In this document: one piece after another, positions 34,250 through 44,497 of the stretch
How the letters are laid out: the number at the start of each line of letters is the position of its first letter
Position numbering within the stretch: the first letter of the stretch is position 1
IMG/VR virus record: IMGVR_UViG_3300050343_000089
Coordinates: 1 to 64,000 of that record
DNA from: a virus
Length of the DNA: 64,000 nucleotides
Reading direction: 5' to 3' (one strand)
The notes under the pieces: generated by a model
Seen by the model: only the letters and a program-made list of their open reading frames with translations
The model's database searches: none
Told to the model about the DNA's origin: nothing
Made by a program: the position numbers and the translations under genes

Positions 34250-34867
34250 TTGAGCAACAAATTTGATTCAACAAATTATCCACCCCAAGTGCCTACTGAG
34301 CTTCAGTTGGGAGACTTTTGGGCATGGAAAAGAGAAGATCTATCAAGCGACTATCCAGTAGCTTCTTATTCACTATCCTATGAGTTCAATTTAGTTGATG
34401 GTGCTACAGTTTCCAACTTTACAATAACAGCTACTGAGTCAAACGATACATATATCATTGAGGCCAGTAATACATCCTCATACGCAAAAGGCAATTACAA
34501 CTGGGTTTCTTACATGACTAGAAGTTCTGACTCTGCAAGAGTTAAACTGGAAGAAGGTTTTGTAGAAGTTCAGGATAATTATGCAACTACATCTGCTTCA
34601 GTCAGAAGTCATGCAAAGATTGTTTTAGATAGCATTGAGGCTGTCATAGAAAATAGAGCAAATATTGATCAAGCATCTATGAGTATTGCTGGTAGATCAT
34701 TATCAAGAATGTCCATAGACGAATTATTAACCTTTAGAGATAGATACAAGGCTGAATATCTAAAAGAGGTTAAACAACTAAGAATAAAAAATAATAGAGG
34801 GTCAGGTAATACCATAAAGGTTAATTTTGGTAGAACTACTGGCTCAACACCTAAGAGTTACACATAA
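34250..34867 (+). CDS. gpW-like head-tail joining protein (genome B)
   Basis: 205 residues, TTG start. The gpW-like C-terminal part (RSLSRMSIDELLTFRDRYKA) is nearly the same as in A. The N-terminal beta domain is only about half identical, and a Gly/Thr-rich tail of seven extra residues is added. The sharp change in divergence suggests the N-terminal domain is under different selection. Confidence 0.65.
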   Translation: MSNKFDSTNYPPQVPTELQLGDFWAWKREDLSSDYPVASYSLSYEFNLVDGATVSNFTITATESNDTYIIEASNTSSYAKGNYNWVSYMTRSSDSARVKLEEGFVEVQDNYATTSASVRSHAKIVLDSIEAVIENRANIDQASMSIAGRSLSRMSIDELLTFRDRYKAEYLKEVKQLRIKNNRGSGNTIKVNFGRTTGSTPKSYT

Positions 34868-36360
34868 TGGCGTGGTACAACAGAATATTGGGCGTTAATG
34901 AGCCTAAGAAGAAAAAAAGACAAGCATATAGAAGAAGCTATACTGGTGCGAACACTGGTAGACTTTTTGCTGATTTTGTTACTACATCAACCAGTGCTGA
35001 TGCTGAGATAAAAGACAACATAAGAATATTAAGAGATAGAGCAAGGGAGTTAGCAAGAAACGATAGCTATATTGCAAGATACCTTAACCTGATGGTGTCC
35101 AATGTTATCGGTAAGCATGGCATAAGAGTTTCTAGCAAAGGTCGTGATGACAATGGTTCATTAGACATTGCTGGAAACCAGCTCATTGAAGATGCTTGGA
35201 AGGAATGGGGTAAGGTTGGTAATTGCACAACTAATGGAAGATTATCATTCTTAGACTGTCAAAAAATATTTATTGAATCTCTTTGTAGAGATGGAGAAGT
35301 ATTAGTTAGAAAAATCAAAAAGAAGGATTCGCCTTTTGGTTTTGAATTACAGTTTTTAGAATCAGATCATTTGGATGAAAATAAAAATGATATTTACAAA
35401 GCTACTGGCAATCGTATTAAGATGGGTGTAGAGGTAGATAAGTATGACAAACCAGTTGCTTATCACTTATTTAAAGACCATCCTTTTGATAGAGTTTACT
35501 TAGCTCAAGCACAACACATTAGAGTACCTGCTGATGAGATTATCCATGCTTACCTACCTTCTAGGGCAGAACAAACTAGAGGTGTTTCTTTGGTTGCTAC
35601 AGCAATGGCTAATGTGAAAATGTTAAATGGTTATTTAGAAGCGGAAATAGTTGCAGCTAGAGTTGGTGCATCTAAAATGGGTTTCTTTACTTCACCTGAT
35701 GGTGATGGTTATGTTGGTGATGGAGAGTATGAGGATACCTTCAACCCAACAATGAACGCACAAGCTGGGGTCTTTGAGCAGCTTCCACAAGGTATGGATT
35801 TCAAAGCCTTTGACCCTACACATCCAACATCTGCTTTTGATTCTTTTACAACTAGCGTGCTGAGAAGCATTGCTTCAGGTTTAAATATTTCTTACCACTC
35901 ATTAAGTAATGACCTTACATCAGTAAATTACAGCTCAATAAGGCAAGGTGCTCTTGAGGATAGAAGTATGTATCAGATATATCAGCAATTTGTTATAGAT
36001 CATTTTGTAGACCCTATCTTTAAATCATGGTTAGAAATGTCTATATCAAATGGTTATATAAACCTACCTATGAGCAAGGTGGATAAATTTTCAAAATCAA
36101 TAAATTACATACCAAGAAGTTTTGCTTGGATTGACCCATTAAAAGAAATGCAGGCAAATGTTATAGGTTTGCAGAATGGAACTCTTACTTACGCAGATAT
36201 ATCCAGTAGTTATGGTAGAGATACAGAAGAATTATTTGAACAACATCAAAAAGAAATAGAACTAGCCAAACAATATGATATTGAACTAGCATATCAACCA
36301 TTTGGTCAAAAGAACCCAGTAGATGCAAAGATACAGGGCGGAGATGACGAAGATGAGTAA
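34867..36360 (+). CDS. Portal protein, intact (genome B)
   Basis: 497 residues in a single frame; this copy defines the family for genome A's broken one. Lambda-type portal features: basic N-terminus, SYIARYLNLMVSNVIGKHGI, DGEVLVRKIKKKDSP and the LNISYHSLSNDLTSVNYSSI block. Ends in GGDDEDE, overlapping the next ATG at 36353. Confidence 0.93.
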   Translation: MAWYNRILGVNEPKKKKRQAYRRSYTGANTGRLFADFVTTSTSADAEIKDNIRILRDRARELARNDSYIARYLNLMVSNVIGKHGIRVSSKGRDDNGSLDIAGNQLIEDAWKEWGKVGNCTTNGRLSFLDCQKIFIESLCRDGEVLVRKIKKKDSPFGFELQFLESDHLDENKNDIYKATGNRIKMGVEVDKYDKPVAYHLFKDHPFDRVYLAQAQHIRVPADEIIHAYLPSRAEQTRGVSLVATAMANVKMLNGYLEAEIVAARVGASKMGFFTSPDGDGYVGDGEYEDTFNPTMNAQAGVFEQLPQGMDFKAFDPTHPTSAFDSFTTSVLRSIASGLNISYHSLSNDLTSVNYSSIRQGALEDRSMYQIYQQFVIDHFVDPIFKSWLEMSISNGYINLPMSKVDKFSKSINYIPRSFAWIDPLKEMQANVIGLQNGTLTYADISSSYGRDTEELFEQHQKEIELAKQYDIELAYQPFGQKNPVDAKIQGGDDEDE

Positions 36361-38914
36361 ACCAACTCAAAGCATGAAGTCAGAGGCTAGAAAAGGCTTA
36401 GATTGGCGTAAGGAGCATGGTAGAGGTGGAACTAGAATTGGTGCTGAAAGGGCAAATCAAATTCTAAATGGTGAAAACCTGTCTGATGAAACTATCAAGA
36501 GGATGTATAGTTTTTTTAGCAGGCATGAGGTAGACAAGAAGGCTCAAGGATTTAGACAAGGAGAAAAAGGCTACCCATCTAACGGAAGAATAGCATGGGC
36601 ATTATGGGGTGGAGATGCTGGATTTAGCTGGTCAAGAAAGTTAGTTAATCAAATGAAAGACGATAGAAGTATTGAGCAAAGAGGAACAGAAGATACTCTA
36701 AGAGAAAAAGCCAGCGAACATAATAAAGATGTTGGTGATAATCCAGCAAAAAGAACTAGCTATTCTACATTACAAAAAGTTTACAACAGAGGTATTGGTG
36801 CATATAACACTAATCCTTCAAGTGTTAGACCTAATGTTTCTTCAAAAGAACAATGGGCAATGGCACGCGTTAATAATTTTTTACGAGTCTTAAGGACTGG
36901 TAAATACAAGTCAGGGAAGCATGATACTGATCTGTTACCTGAAGGACATCCTTTATCAACTAAAAACAAGGAGAAATCTATGAATAAAGAAGATAGACAT
37001 ATCCTGAATGTGAGTGAAACTGATGATAAAGTTATCGTTGAATTTGCGAAGCATGAGGATGTAGAACATGAAGGTGAAGAATTAGAGACAACTGATGAAG
37101 TGTCTATGACTGAATCAAGCGAAGAGGAAAGGAAAGTAATTGATATGCCTATGAAATATAGAACTATTGATCTGTCCAAACATTCTTACCTTGATGAGGA
37201 AAATAGAGTGGTTCGTGTAGGCGTTTCTAGTGAAGAGCCTGTTGAAAGAAGTTTTGGTATGGAAGTGCTGGGACATTCTGCTGATGATATAAACATGGAG
37301 TTTATAAATTCAGGCCGTGCACCTCTTATTGCTTGGATCATGATATGACCTAAGCAAATTGGTGTAATTGAAGAATTCAAACTAGATGAGACTGCTAAAA
37401 GGTCTTTAGCAGTAGTCAGATTTGGAAAATCTGCTTTAGCTCAAGAAGTGTTTGAAGATGTAAAAGATGGGATACGGATGAACATATCGGTAGGGTATCG
37501 CATTGATAAATTGGAACGATATGAAAGCAACAACGAGACTTATTACAAGGCAAAATGGACTCCAATGGAGGTTTCCTCTGTAAGTGTTCCTGCTGACCAG
37601 TCAAGACTAGTTGGTGTTGGTCGTTCTGAAGATAAAAATAATATTAACTTTAAGGAGATTATAATGTCAGAAAATAAAGACATAAATATAGAAGAAGTTA
37701 GAACTCAAACTATTGACGAAGCTAAAGCTGAATTTAAAAGAAACTCAAAAGAGATCATAGATTTAGCAGCTAGACACAATAAAAGAGATTTAGCTGACAA
37801 AGCCATTTCAAATGGTATCTCTGTTGAAGAATTTAGAGGCGTATTATTAGAAAATATTTCTAATGACACTCCTTTAGAAACTCCATCAGAAATTGGAATG
37901 AGCAAAGAAGAAGTTAGAGATTTTAGCCTAGTAAAAGCAATCAGAGCTATGGCTAATCCTTCTGACAGAAAAGCACAACAAGATGCAGCATTTGAATTTG
38001 AATGTTCTGCTGAAGCTGCAAGACAGTATGGTAAAGATGCTCAAGGTATCATGTTGCCTGCTGATGTCCTAAGAACTTGGGGCAAAAGAGACTTAAACAC
38101 ATCTGATGACTCAACTCTAATCGCTGAAGATTACAGAGGAGATTCATTCATTGATGTATTAAGAAACGAATCTTCAGTAATGCAAGCTGGAGCAACAATG
38201 CTTAGAGGATTACAAGGAAATGTTGTAATACCTAAGAAAACTGCTGCTTCATCTGCTGGTTGGATTGCTACAGAAGGCAACCCTGCTGCTGAAAGTGAAT
38301 TTACTGCTGGTTCAGTAACAATGTCACCAAAAGTAATCGGTGCTTTCACTGATGCAACAAGACTATTGTTACAACAATCATCATTAGATGTTGAGAACTT
38401 AATCAGAGATGACCTAACAAAATCAATCGCTACTGCAATTGACTTAGGTGCTTTAACTGGTTCAGGTTCAAGTGGCCAGCCAACAGGTATTGCTAATACT
38501 ACAGGTATTAACACTACAACTTTTGCTGCTGCTAACCCAACATGGGCAGAAATCGTAGCAATGGAATCTGCAATCGCTAATGACAACGCATTAAGTGGTT
38601 CTTTAGGTTACATTTGTAGACCTGCTGACTTTGGTACTTTAAAAACAACTGAAAAAGCTACTAATACAGCTCAGTTTGTTGTTAATCCTGATAACACTAT
38701 GAACGGATATAATGTTATTAGAAGTAACCAAGTAACAAGTGGAGATTTCTACTTTGGTAACTTTGCAGACTTATTAATTGGTATGTATGGTGGACTAGAT
38801 ATTACTGTTGACCCTTACGCATTATCAACTTCAGGTGGAGTAAGAATTGTTGCTCTACAAACTGTTGATGTAGCTGTAAGACACGCAGTATCATTCTGTA
38901 AATCAAGCGACTAA
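36353..38914 (+). CDS. Stopless head-gene fusion (unknown domain + protease + capsid), frameshift in protease
   Basis: Same three-part frame as in A, with in-frame internal starts at 36980 (AAGGAGAAATCT) and 37664 (AAGGAGATTATA). Extra bases near 37331 and 37350 (CTTGGATCATGATATGACCTAAG) break the protease at its catalytic His block; removing them restores LLLDHDMTKQIG. The frame reopens by 37448. A sequencing error is the likely cause, because capsid and protease are otherwise sound. Confidence 0.8.
37664..38914 (+). CDS. Major capsid protein, HK97 fold (genome B)
   Basis: 416 residues from an internal ATG with a near-perfect ribosome site (AAGGAGATTATA). About 93% identical to A; changes cluster at surface-like positions (GNPAAESEFTAGS, DPYALSTSGG). 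The delta-like N-terminal helix and the C-terminal AVRHAVSFCKSSD are unchanged. Confidence 0.88.
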   Translation: MSENKDINIEEVRTQTIDEAKAEFKRNSKEIIDLAARHNKRDLADKAISNGISVEEFRGVLLENISNDTPLETPSEIGMSKEEVRDFSLVKAIRAMANPSDRKAQQDAAFEFECSAEAARQYGKDAQGIMLPADVLRTWGKRDLNTSDDSTLIAEDYRGDSFIDVLRNESSVMQAGATMLRGLQGNVVIPKKTAASSAGWIATEGNPAAESEFTAGSVTMSPKVIGAFTDATRLLLQQSSLDVENLIRDDLTKSIATAIDLGALTGSGSSGQPTGIANTTGINTTTFAAANPTWAEIVAMESAIANDNALSGSLGYICRPADFGTLKTTEKATNTAQFVVNPDNTMNGYNVIRSNQVTSGDFYFGNFADLLIGMYGGLDITVDPYALSTSGGVRIVALQTVDVAVRHAVSFCKSSD

Positions 38915-38921
38915 TTAACTA

Positions 38922-39179
38922 ATGCTTAAATGGAATGGGGGTGGAAACGCCCCCAACTTAAATATGAAAAAATATAAAATCTTAACAGATACAATGGCTG
39001 GCGGTTCTAAAGTACACGCTGGTGATATAGTTGAACTTACTGAAAGCGAAGGACATTCCTTATGTGGTTATGGAAAAGCAGAAGTTCATGTTGGCAAACC
39101 TAAAGCTCAAAAAGAAGATAGAAGTGTTGGTTTGGAAACATCAAAAGTAAAAGCTCCTAAAACAAGAGCTAAAAAATAA
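38922..39179 (+). CDS. Small basic-tailed protein after capsid gene (genome B)
   Basis: 85 residues, about 93% identical to 5423..5680, with the same uncertainty between starts at 38922 and 38964 because the hairpin lies over the first codons. Confidence 0.6.
   Translation: MLKWNGGGNAPNLNMKKYKILTDTMAGGSKVHAGDIVELTESEGHSLCGYGKAEVHVGKPKAQKEDRSVGLETSKVKAPKTRAKK
38937..38954 (+). promoter_or_regulatory. RNA hairpin with GNRA loop (genome B)
   Basis: GGGGGTG-GAAA-CGCCCCC: 7-bp stem with one G-U pair and a GAAA loop. Pairs 6 and 7 differ from genome A but remain paired. Confidence 0.7.
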
Positions 39180-39182
39180 ATT

Positions 39183-39586
39183 ATGCCATTAGAGAGTGCA
39201 GCAGATTTTAACGCTTATGTTGACACAACAACAGGTCATGGAGTTACTGCTACATTCTTTGAGGTTCAACAATCTTTATGGGATGATTTTCCATTAATAG
39301 ATACTCTTTTTGATATTGATTCAGGTTTTTCTAAAAATATTAATATTATTATAGATCAAGAATATTTTAATATAGAGGGCAGGAACAGTACCTGTTGCTG
39401 GCTATCAGCCAAGAGCAATTGTTAAGGCATCTGATGTTCCTTATATATCTCAAGAAGATAAGCTATTAGGGTTAATGCAATAACAACAAATCATGGCAAT
39501 GTATTAAAACCAAACAACATTTGTTAGTAAAAACAGTTGAGCCTGATAATACAGGACTGGTTTCATTAGTTTTAGAGGAAGAATAA
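39183..39586 (+). CDS. Head-tail connector paralogue 1, frameshifted
   Basis: MPLESAADFNAYVDTTTGHG then NINIIIDQEYFNIE; after an indel near 39380 the frame continues PVAGYQPRAIVKASDVPYIS and ends LVSLVLEEE. The pattern (TGHG, QEYFNIE, GYQP) matches genome A's single connector. Stop overlaps the next ATG (TAATG). Confidence 0.55.
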
Positions 39587-39937
39587 TGTCCCAATTTAGA
39601 CTAGAAACTGAAGAAGATATGTTGGGTTATTTAGATATTAACTTATGGTCATGGTGTAAGTGCTGTATATATAATACAGTGGCACATCATCAACAATTAA
39701 TATAATTTTAAACAATGAATATATAGAGCAAACTGAAGGTATTGGTGTAGAAGCATTAAGCCAATAGCTTATTGTAGAAGTATTGATGTTCCCAATGTTG
39801 CATTTGGAGATGCATTAAACGTTCAGTGCAATAAAAGATACAAATGGTAATATAATAAAAGCAGCACAAAACTATACAGTTGTTAATATACAAGCAGATA
39901 GAACAGGTTTTAGTGCATTAAATTAGAGGAAGTATAA
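39586..39937 (+). CDS. Head-tail connector paralogue 2, frameshifted
   Basis: Corrected reading: LETEEDMLGYLDINYGHGVS, SSTINIILNNEYIE, DVPNVAFGDALN and IIKAAQNYTVVNIQADRTGF. It is closer to A's connector (DATYGHGIQ, SIAFGDTI, QIKAATNYKVINF) than paralogue 1 is. At least four indels interrupt it. Both tandem copies keep TAATG junctions. Confidence 0.55.
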
Positions 39938-40377
39938 TGGCAAATCATATAAGACAACAAATAAGAGAAAAACTTAAAACAACATTAACAATTTAAATAC
40001 AACAGGCTAGGGTTTATGAGTCAAGAGTTTATCCTTTAGAAACAGTACCAGCATTAGTTATATACACAAAAGCAGAATCATCAGAGCCTATAGTAATAGG
40101 TACTGATCGTGTAATGAGTAGAGAACTTTCAGTTGTAGTAGAAGGATATGCAAAAGCAACTAGTAACTTTGATGATACAATTGATACAATAAGTAAAGAA
40201 GTTGAAGAGGCAATAGCAGCAGATAGAACTTTAGATGGTTTAGCAAAGACTGCTATTTAGAATCAACAGAAATAGAGTTTAACGGTGAAGGTGAGAAAAG
40301 CCTTTGGGATATGTCTCTCTTAACATTTTTAACTAATTATTATGTTCAAGGAAACAAATCCTGACGTAGCAGTATAG
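39937..40377 (+). CDS. Tail terminator, gpU-like (genome B), frameshifted
   Basis: MANHIRQQIREKLKTTLT then VYESRVYPLETVPALVIYTK and ESSEPIVIGTDRVMSRELSV in pieces, ending VQETNPDVAV like genome A's protein. Indels near 39992, 40008, 40250 and 40300. Confidence 0.62.
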
Positions 40378-40386
40378 GAGACAATT

Positions 40387-40557
40387 ATGAAAATGATTAG
40401 TCCAAATGGCAAAGTTTCTATAAATGCTCACCCTTCAAAGGTTGAGTCTTTATTGAATATGGGTTGGAAAGAAGAAGCAGTCCATTCGCAAGATAAAATT
40501 AAACCTTCTTCAAAGAAAAAGTCGAAAGACGAGGTAAAAGAAAATGGCAACACATAA
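40387..40557 (+). CDS. Small 56-residue protein before tail tube gene (genome B)
   Basis: MKMISPNGKVSINAHPSKVE then LLNMGWKEEA: same length and ends as in A, with a changed middle. Good ribosome site (AGGAGACAATT). Overlaps the tail tube start at 40544. Confidence 0.6.
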   Translation: MKMISPNGKVSINAHPSKVESLLNMGWKEEAVHSQDKIKPSSKKKSKDEVKENGNT

Positions 40558-40932
40558 AGGAAGTGAAGGAACTGTTAAAGTCGGTTCTAATGCTGTAGCT
40601 GAAATTAAGTCTTACTCAATCGAAGAATCTGCTGATACTTTAGAAGATACTTCAATGGGTGATTCTGCTAGAACTTATAAGCCATCATTGAAACTTTCTC
40701 AGGAAGTTTAGATGTATTTTGGGATGAAACTGATACTAACGGACAAGGTGCTTTAAGCATTGGTTCAGAAGTAACTCTTAATGTATATCCTGAAGGAGAT
40801 ACAACTGGTGATACTTATTATACTGGTTCAGCTATTGTTACTGGAGTTTCAAGAAGTGCATCATTTGATGGATTAGTTGAAGCTAGTATTTCAGTACAAG
40901 GCAATGGTGCTTTAACATCATCAACAGTATAA
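40544..40932 (+). CDS. Major tail tube protein (genome B), frameshift near 40690
   Basis: MATHKGSEGTVKVGSNAVAE and EDTSMGDSARTYKPSLK, then a one-base loss; the rest (SGSLDVFWDETDTNGQ, YYTGSAIVTGVSRSASFDG) follows in another frame. More diverged from A than the flanking genes. Confidence 0.75.
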
Positions 40933-40936
40933 GAAA

Positions 40937-41275
40937 ATGTCAGCAATAGATAACGCAAAGAAACATTTTGACAGCTTAGAAACTAGAATTATAGAAGTCC
41001 CTGAATGGGGTGATGATGAAGATAATCCTTTAAAGATTTATTGTAAACCAATAACCCTTTCAGAGACTTCTAAATTTATGAAACTAGCTCAAGATGATGA
41101 TGTTCAGTTATTGGTCTATGTTTTAATATATAAAGCATTAGACGAGGCTGGAGAAAAGTTATTTACAATCGCTGATAAGAAAACCTTATTGGAGAGGGTT
41201 GATAGAGATGTATTAATTAGAGTTTCTAGTGAGATGATGAACAATGTCTCGCAGGAAGAAGTTAAAAAAAAGTAA
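40937..41275 (+). CDS. Tail assembly chaperone gpG-like (genome B)
   Basis: 112 residues, about 93% identical to A's. Ends GTT AAA AAA AAG TAA, keeping the slippery heptamer at 41266..41272 next to the stop. Confidence 0.83.
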   Translation: MSAIDNAKKHFDSLETRIIEVPEWGDDEDNPLKIYCKPITLSETSKFMKLAQDDDVQLLVYVLIYKALDEAGEKLFTIADKKTLLERVDRDVLIRVSSEMMNNVSQEEVKKK

Positions 41276-41427
41276 TTGAAGATAAGCAGCTATACATAAG
41301 ATATGCACTAGCTGACAAACTAAACAAAACCTTAGCTGAAATTGAAGAGATTACAGTAGAGGAGTTTCAAGGATGGTTGGCTTATCTTGAAATAAAGGAA
41401 GAAAGAAATGGGAGCACTAACTAAATC
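40937..41427 (+). CDS. Tail assembly chaperone gpGT-like by -1 frameshift (genome B)
   Basis: From the slip at 41266..41272 the -1 frame continues VIEDKQLYIRYALADKLNKT and WLAYLEIKEERN to TAA at 41425. Nearly all differences from A in this segment are conservative in the -1 frame. Overlaps the tape measure start. Confidence 0.78.
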
Positions 41428-43339
41428 AGATATTCATTTTTCTATTATAGGAAATGATCAGTCTGCTAAAGCTATAAACAATTTTAAGAAAAATGTTAAA
41501 GGCACTGGTGCTGCATTATCAGGTCTAAGAAACGCCATCATGGCTGCTTTTAGTACAAGAGAAATTATTGAAGCGGCTAACGTAATGATAGGCGTTGAAA
41601 ATAGGATGAACGCCTTGACTGGCAGTGCTGAAAAGACAGCTATAGCTATGAATCACATGAGAACAATAGCTTCTGATTCAAGATCAGATTTTGATGCTGT
41701 TGCAATGTTATATACAAGACTTTCTTTAGCTACAGAACATTTGGGTGCTACTCAAAGAGATGTTGCTGATGCTACTCAAACTGTAGCAAATACCTTTATT
41801 ATTGCTGGCTCTCATGCTCAAGAGGCAAATAACTCTGCTAGACAGTTAGCACAGGGTTTAGCTTCAGGAGCTTTAAGAGGAGATGAGCTTAGATCAGTAA
41901 TGGAAAACAACACCATTCTGACAAAAATGTTAGCTGATGGTTTAAACATGACTATTGGTGAGCTTAGAGAATTTGGTCATGCTGGTAAACTAACAGCAGA
42001 AACAGTTATGCCAATTCTTATCAAAGGCACTAAAGAGACTAATGAGCAAATAGCAAAAATGCCTATGACTCTTGGACAGGCTGGCGTAGCTTTGCGTAAT
42101 AATTTTCAATTTATGGTTGGAGATATACAAGAAGCAACTCAAGGTTTTTCAAAAATAGCAGGTGCAATTAATTTTGTTGCTGTTAATTTAGATGCTTTAT
42201 TTATACCAGCACTTATTGCTGCTGGGTTTGCTGTAAAGGCATTGACTGTTGCAATCATGGCCAATCCTTTTGGTCTTATTTTAACAGGTGTAACAACTGC
42301 TGTTATGGCAATATATGTTTTTAGAAACGAAATAAAAGACACTTTTAATGAGGTAATTCAAAGAGATATACCAAGACTTGTATTGCAATTTAAGGTTTTT
42401 GGTACGCAAGTAAAATTAGCGTTTGAACAAAAATTAATAATGCCAGTTAAAACTGCATTTACTGGTTTTATGAACTTTCTTTTTGACAGCATAAATAGTG
42501 GATTAGAGAGAATAGATGGTGTTCTTGATAAATTACCAAACATGGTAAAAGATAAACTAGGTATACAAGATTTACCTAAAATTAATTTATTACCAAGTCC
42601 TGAAGATGGTTCATTAGAAATAGAAGAACAAATATCTGCATATCTTGCAGAGATAGAAAAAATAACAGGAAAGGTTATTGAAAAGTCAGACATCCCAAGT
42701 ATTACTGAAATGTTATTTGGTAAAAGAAATGAAGATGAGGGAGATGGCGTTACAGGGTTTAAACCTTTAACTGCATTTGAAACTTTTATGAAAGATGCGG
42801 AAAGAGGTTATAAAAAATTCTATAGTGGTATAAAAAGCATGGAAGATGAAATGCAGGGTGTGTTCAAAAAGTCTTATGATGGCATAACAAACCTAACAAT
42901 GGATTTCTTAGAAAATGGTAAAGCATCCTTTAAAGACTATGCTACAACTATAGTAAAAGAGCTAATAAGAATAGCTTTACAAAAATTAGTTATTGATAAG
43001 ATGTTTGCATCTTTTGGCGGTTTGTTTAAAAAGCCAACAATAGACACATCATCACTATCACTACCCACAACCATTCCTGATTTTGATGGTGGTGGTTATA
43101 CAGGTGGAGGTGCTAGAGCTGGTGGATTAGATGGAAAAGGTGGTAGTCTTGCTATGGTTCATCCTAATGAAACTGTAATAGATCATACTAAAGGACAAGG
43201 TATGGGTGCTACAGTAAACTTCAACATATCAACAGTAGATGCTGCTGGATTTGATCAGTTACTAGCATCAAGAAAAGGATTGATAACATCAATCATAAAC
43301 AATGCCATGAATAATCAAGGCAAAATGGGAATAGTATAA
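41408..43339 (+). CDS. Tape measure protein, intact (genome B)
   Basis: 643 residues. N-terminal tape-measure domain to about residue 235, then two hydrophobic stretches (LIAAGFAVKALTVAIMANPF and LILTGVTTAVMAIYVF) and a C-terminal lambda-H-like part with FDGGGYTGGGARAGG and VHPNETVIDHTKG. At about 0.15 nm per residue the tail would be near 95 nm, short for a siphovirus. Defines what genome A has lost. Confidence 0.9.
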   Translation: MGALTKSDIHFSIIGNDQSAKAINNFKKNVKGTGAALSGLRNAIMAAFSTREIIEAANVMIGVENRMNALTGSAEKTAIAMNHMRTIASDSRSDFDAVAMLYTRLSLATEHLGATQRDVADATQTVANTFIIAGSHAQEANNSARQLAQGLASGALRGDELRSVMENNTILTKMLADGLNMTIGELREFGHAGKLTAETVMPILIKGTKETNEQIAKMPMTLGQAGVALRNNFQFMVGDIQEATQGFSKIAGAINFVAVNLDALFIPALIAAGFAVKALTVAIMANPFGLILTGVTTAVMAIYVFRNEIKDTFNEVIQRDIPRLVLQFKVFGTQVKLAFEQKLIMPVKTAFTGFMNFLFDSINSGLERIDGVLDKLPNMVKDKLGIQDLPKINLLPSPEDGSLEIEEQISAYLAEIEKITGKVIEKSDIPSITEMLFGKRNEDEGDGVTGFKPLTAFETFMKDAERGYKKFYSGIKSMEDEMQGVFKKSYDGITNLTMDFLENGKASFKDYATTIVKELIRIALQKLVIDKMFASFGGLFKKPTIDTSSLSLPTTIPDFDGGGYTGGGARAGGLDGKGGSLAMVHPNETVIDHTKGQGMGATVNFNISTVDAAGFDQLLASRKGLITSIINNAMNNQGKMGIV

Positions 43340-43944
43340 TGTCAGGACAATTTCCAACAGACCCAAATTTTAGAAGTCTTAACTTTAAAGACAATAGACC
43401 TACTCTATTGAATCAAACACTATCAGGTAAAAAACAAGTCAGACAAATAGGTGCTCAGTATTTTTCTTTTACAGTTGCAATGCCACCATTACAACAAGAA
43501 AAAGCTCAGGAAATATTTGCATTTTTACAAAAACAAAAAGGTTCTTTTGAGGACTTTACAATAGTTGCACCACTAGATAACTTAGGTGCAGGCAAGTCAG
43601 AAACAGATATACAAGTGGTTGGAGCACATACATCAGGAGATGCTTCTATAGCCTTAGATGGCTTTACAGCCAACCAAACAGGTGCTTTAAAGGCTGGAGA
43701 TTTAATTAAGTTTGCAAATCATAGCAAGGTATACATGGTTCAATCAGATATTGATTCTAATGGTAGTGGGGCATTGACTGTTCTTATATCGCCTAATTTA
43801 GTAACAGCTTTAACTGACAATGTTGCAGTTACTGTAAACAAACCAAGTTTTACTGTATATTTAGAAAACAACGAAATTGTTTATTCAACAGATGCTAATG
43901 GTTTTTACAGTATTTCATTTGATGTTAGAGAGGTTATAACCTAA
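43339..43944 (+). CDS. Minor tail / distal tail protein (genome B)
   Basis: 201 residues, same length as A's, with GSFEDFTIVAPLDN in place of GSSGDFTIVAPLDN and other scattered changes in the second half. TAATG overlaps at both ends. Confidence 0.62.
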   Translation: MSGQFPTDPNFRSLNFKDNRPTLLNQTLSGKKQVRQIGAQYFSFTVAMPPLQQEKAQEIFAFLQKQKGSFEDFTIVAPLDNLGAGKSETDIQVVGAHTSGDASIALDGFTANQTGALKAGDLIKFANHSKVYMVQSDIDSNGSGALTVLISPNLVTALTDNVAVTVNKPSFTVYLENNEIVYSTDANGFYSISFDVREVIT

Positions 43945-44497
43945 TGCCAAGAAGTTTATCTACTGATCTACAAACTCAAGTATCATCAACAGCAACTAAG
44001 ACAGCTTTTTTAGTTGAGCTTAATTTATCATCTACTATTAGATTAACTGATTGGTATTCTAATGTTACTTATAACTCTAATAGCTATGAAGCTGGAGGTT
44101 CTTTTTTAACTGTTGATTCAACAACTGAAACAGGCAATTACAAGTTGATGAAATTAATTTGGGATTTTCAAATATTACAGATCAGGTAAGGTCTTTAGTT
44201 CAAGATGGTTCTTTTACAGATAAAACAGTAGAAATTTATATGGCTTATTTTAATGAAGATGAGACTATTGTAGGTGCAATAAACTTTTTTACAGGGCAAA
44301 TAAGAAATGTATCTATACAAGAAAATATTAAAGATTCAACATTAAATATGACTGTAGCTTCACATTGGGCAAATTGGAACTTAACTAAAGGAAGACATTA
44401 TTCTGATGAATCACAACAAGGCTTTAGCACAGGAGATAAAGGTTTTGAGTTTGCTACTCAAGTTAAATCAGATGTAAGGTGGGGTGTAAATGGCTAA
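43944..44497 (+). CDS. Minor tail tip protein (DUF2163/DUF1833-like, genome B), frameshifted
   Basis: First 72 residues match A up to TTETGN; a missing base in CAGGCCAATTAG-like sequence (here CAGGCAATTACAAG) shifts the frame. The rest, from GFSNITDQVRSLVQDGSFTD on, is open in another frame to the common end RWGVNG. Confidence 0.6.
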
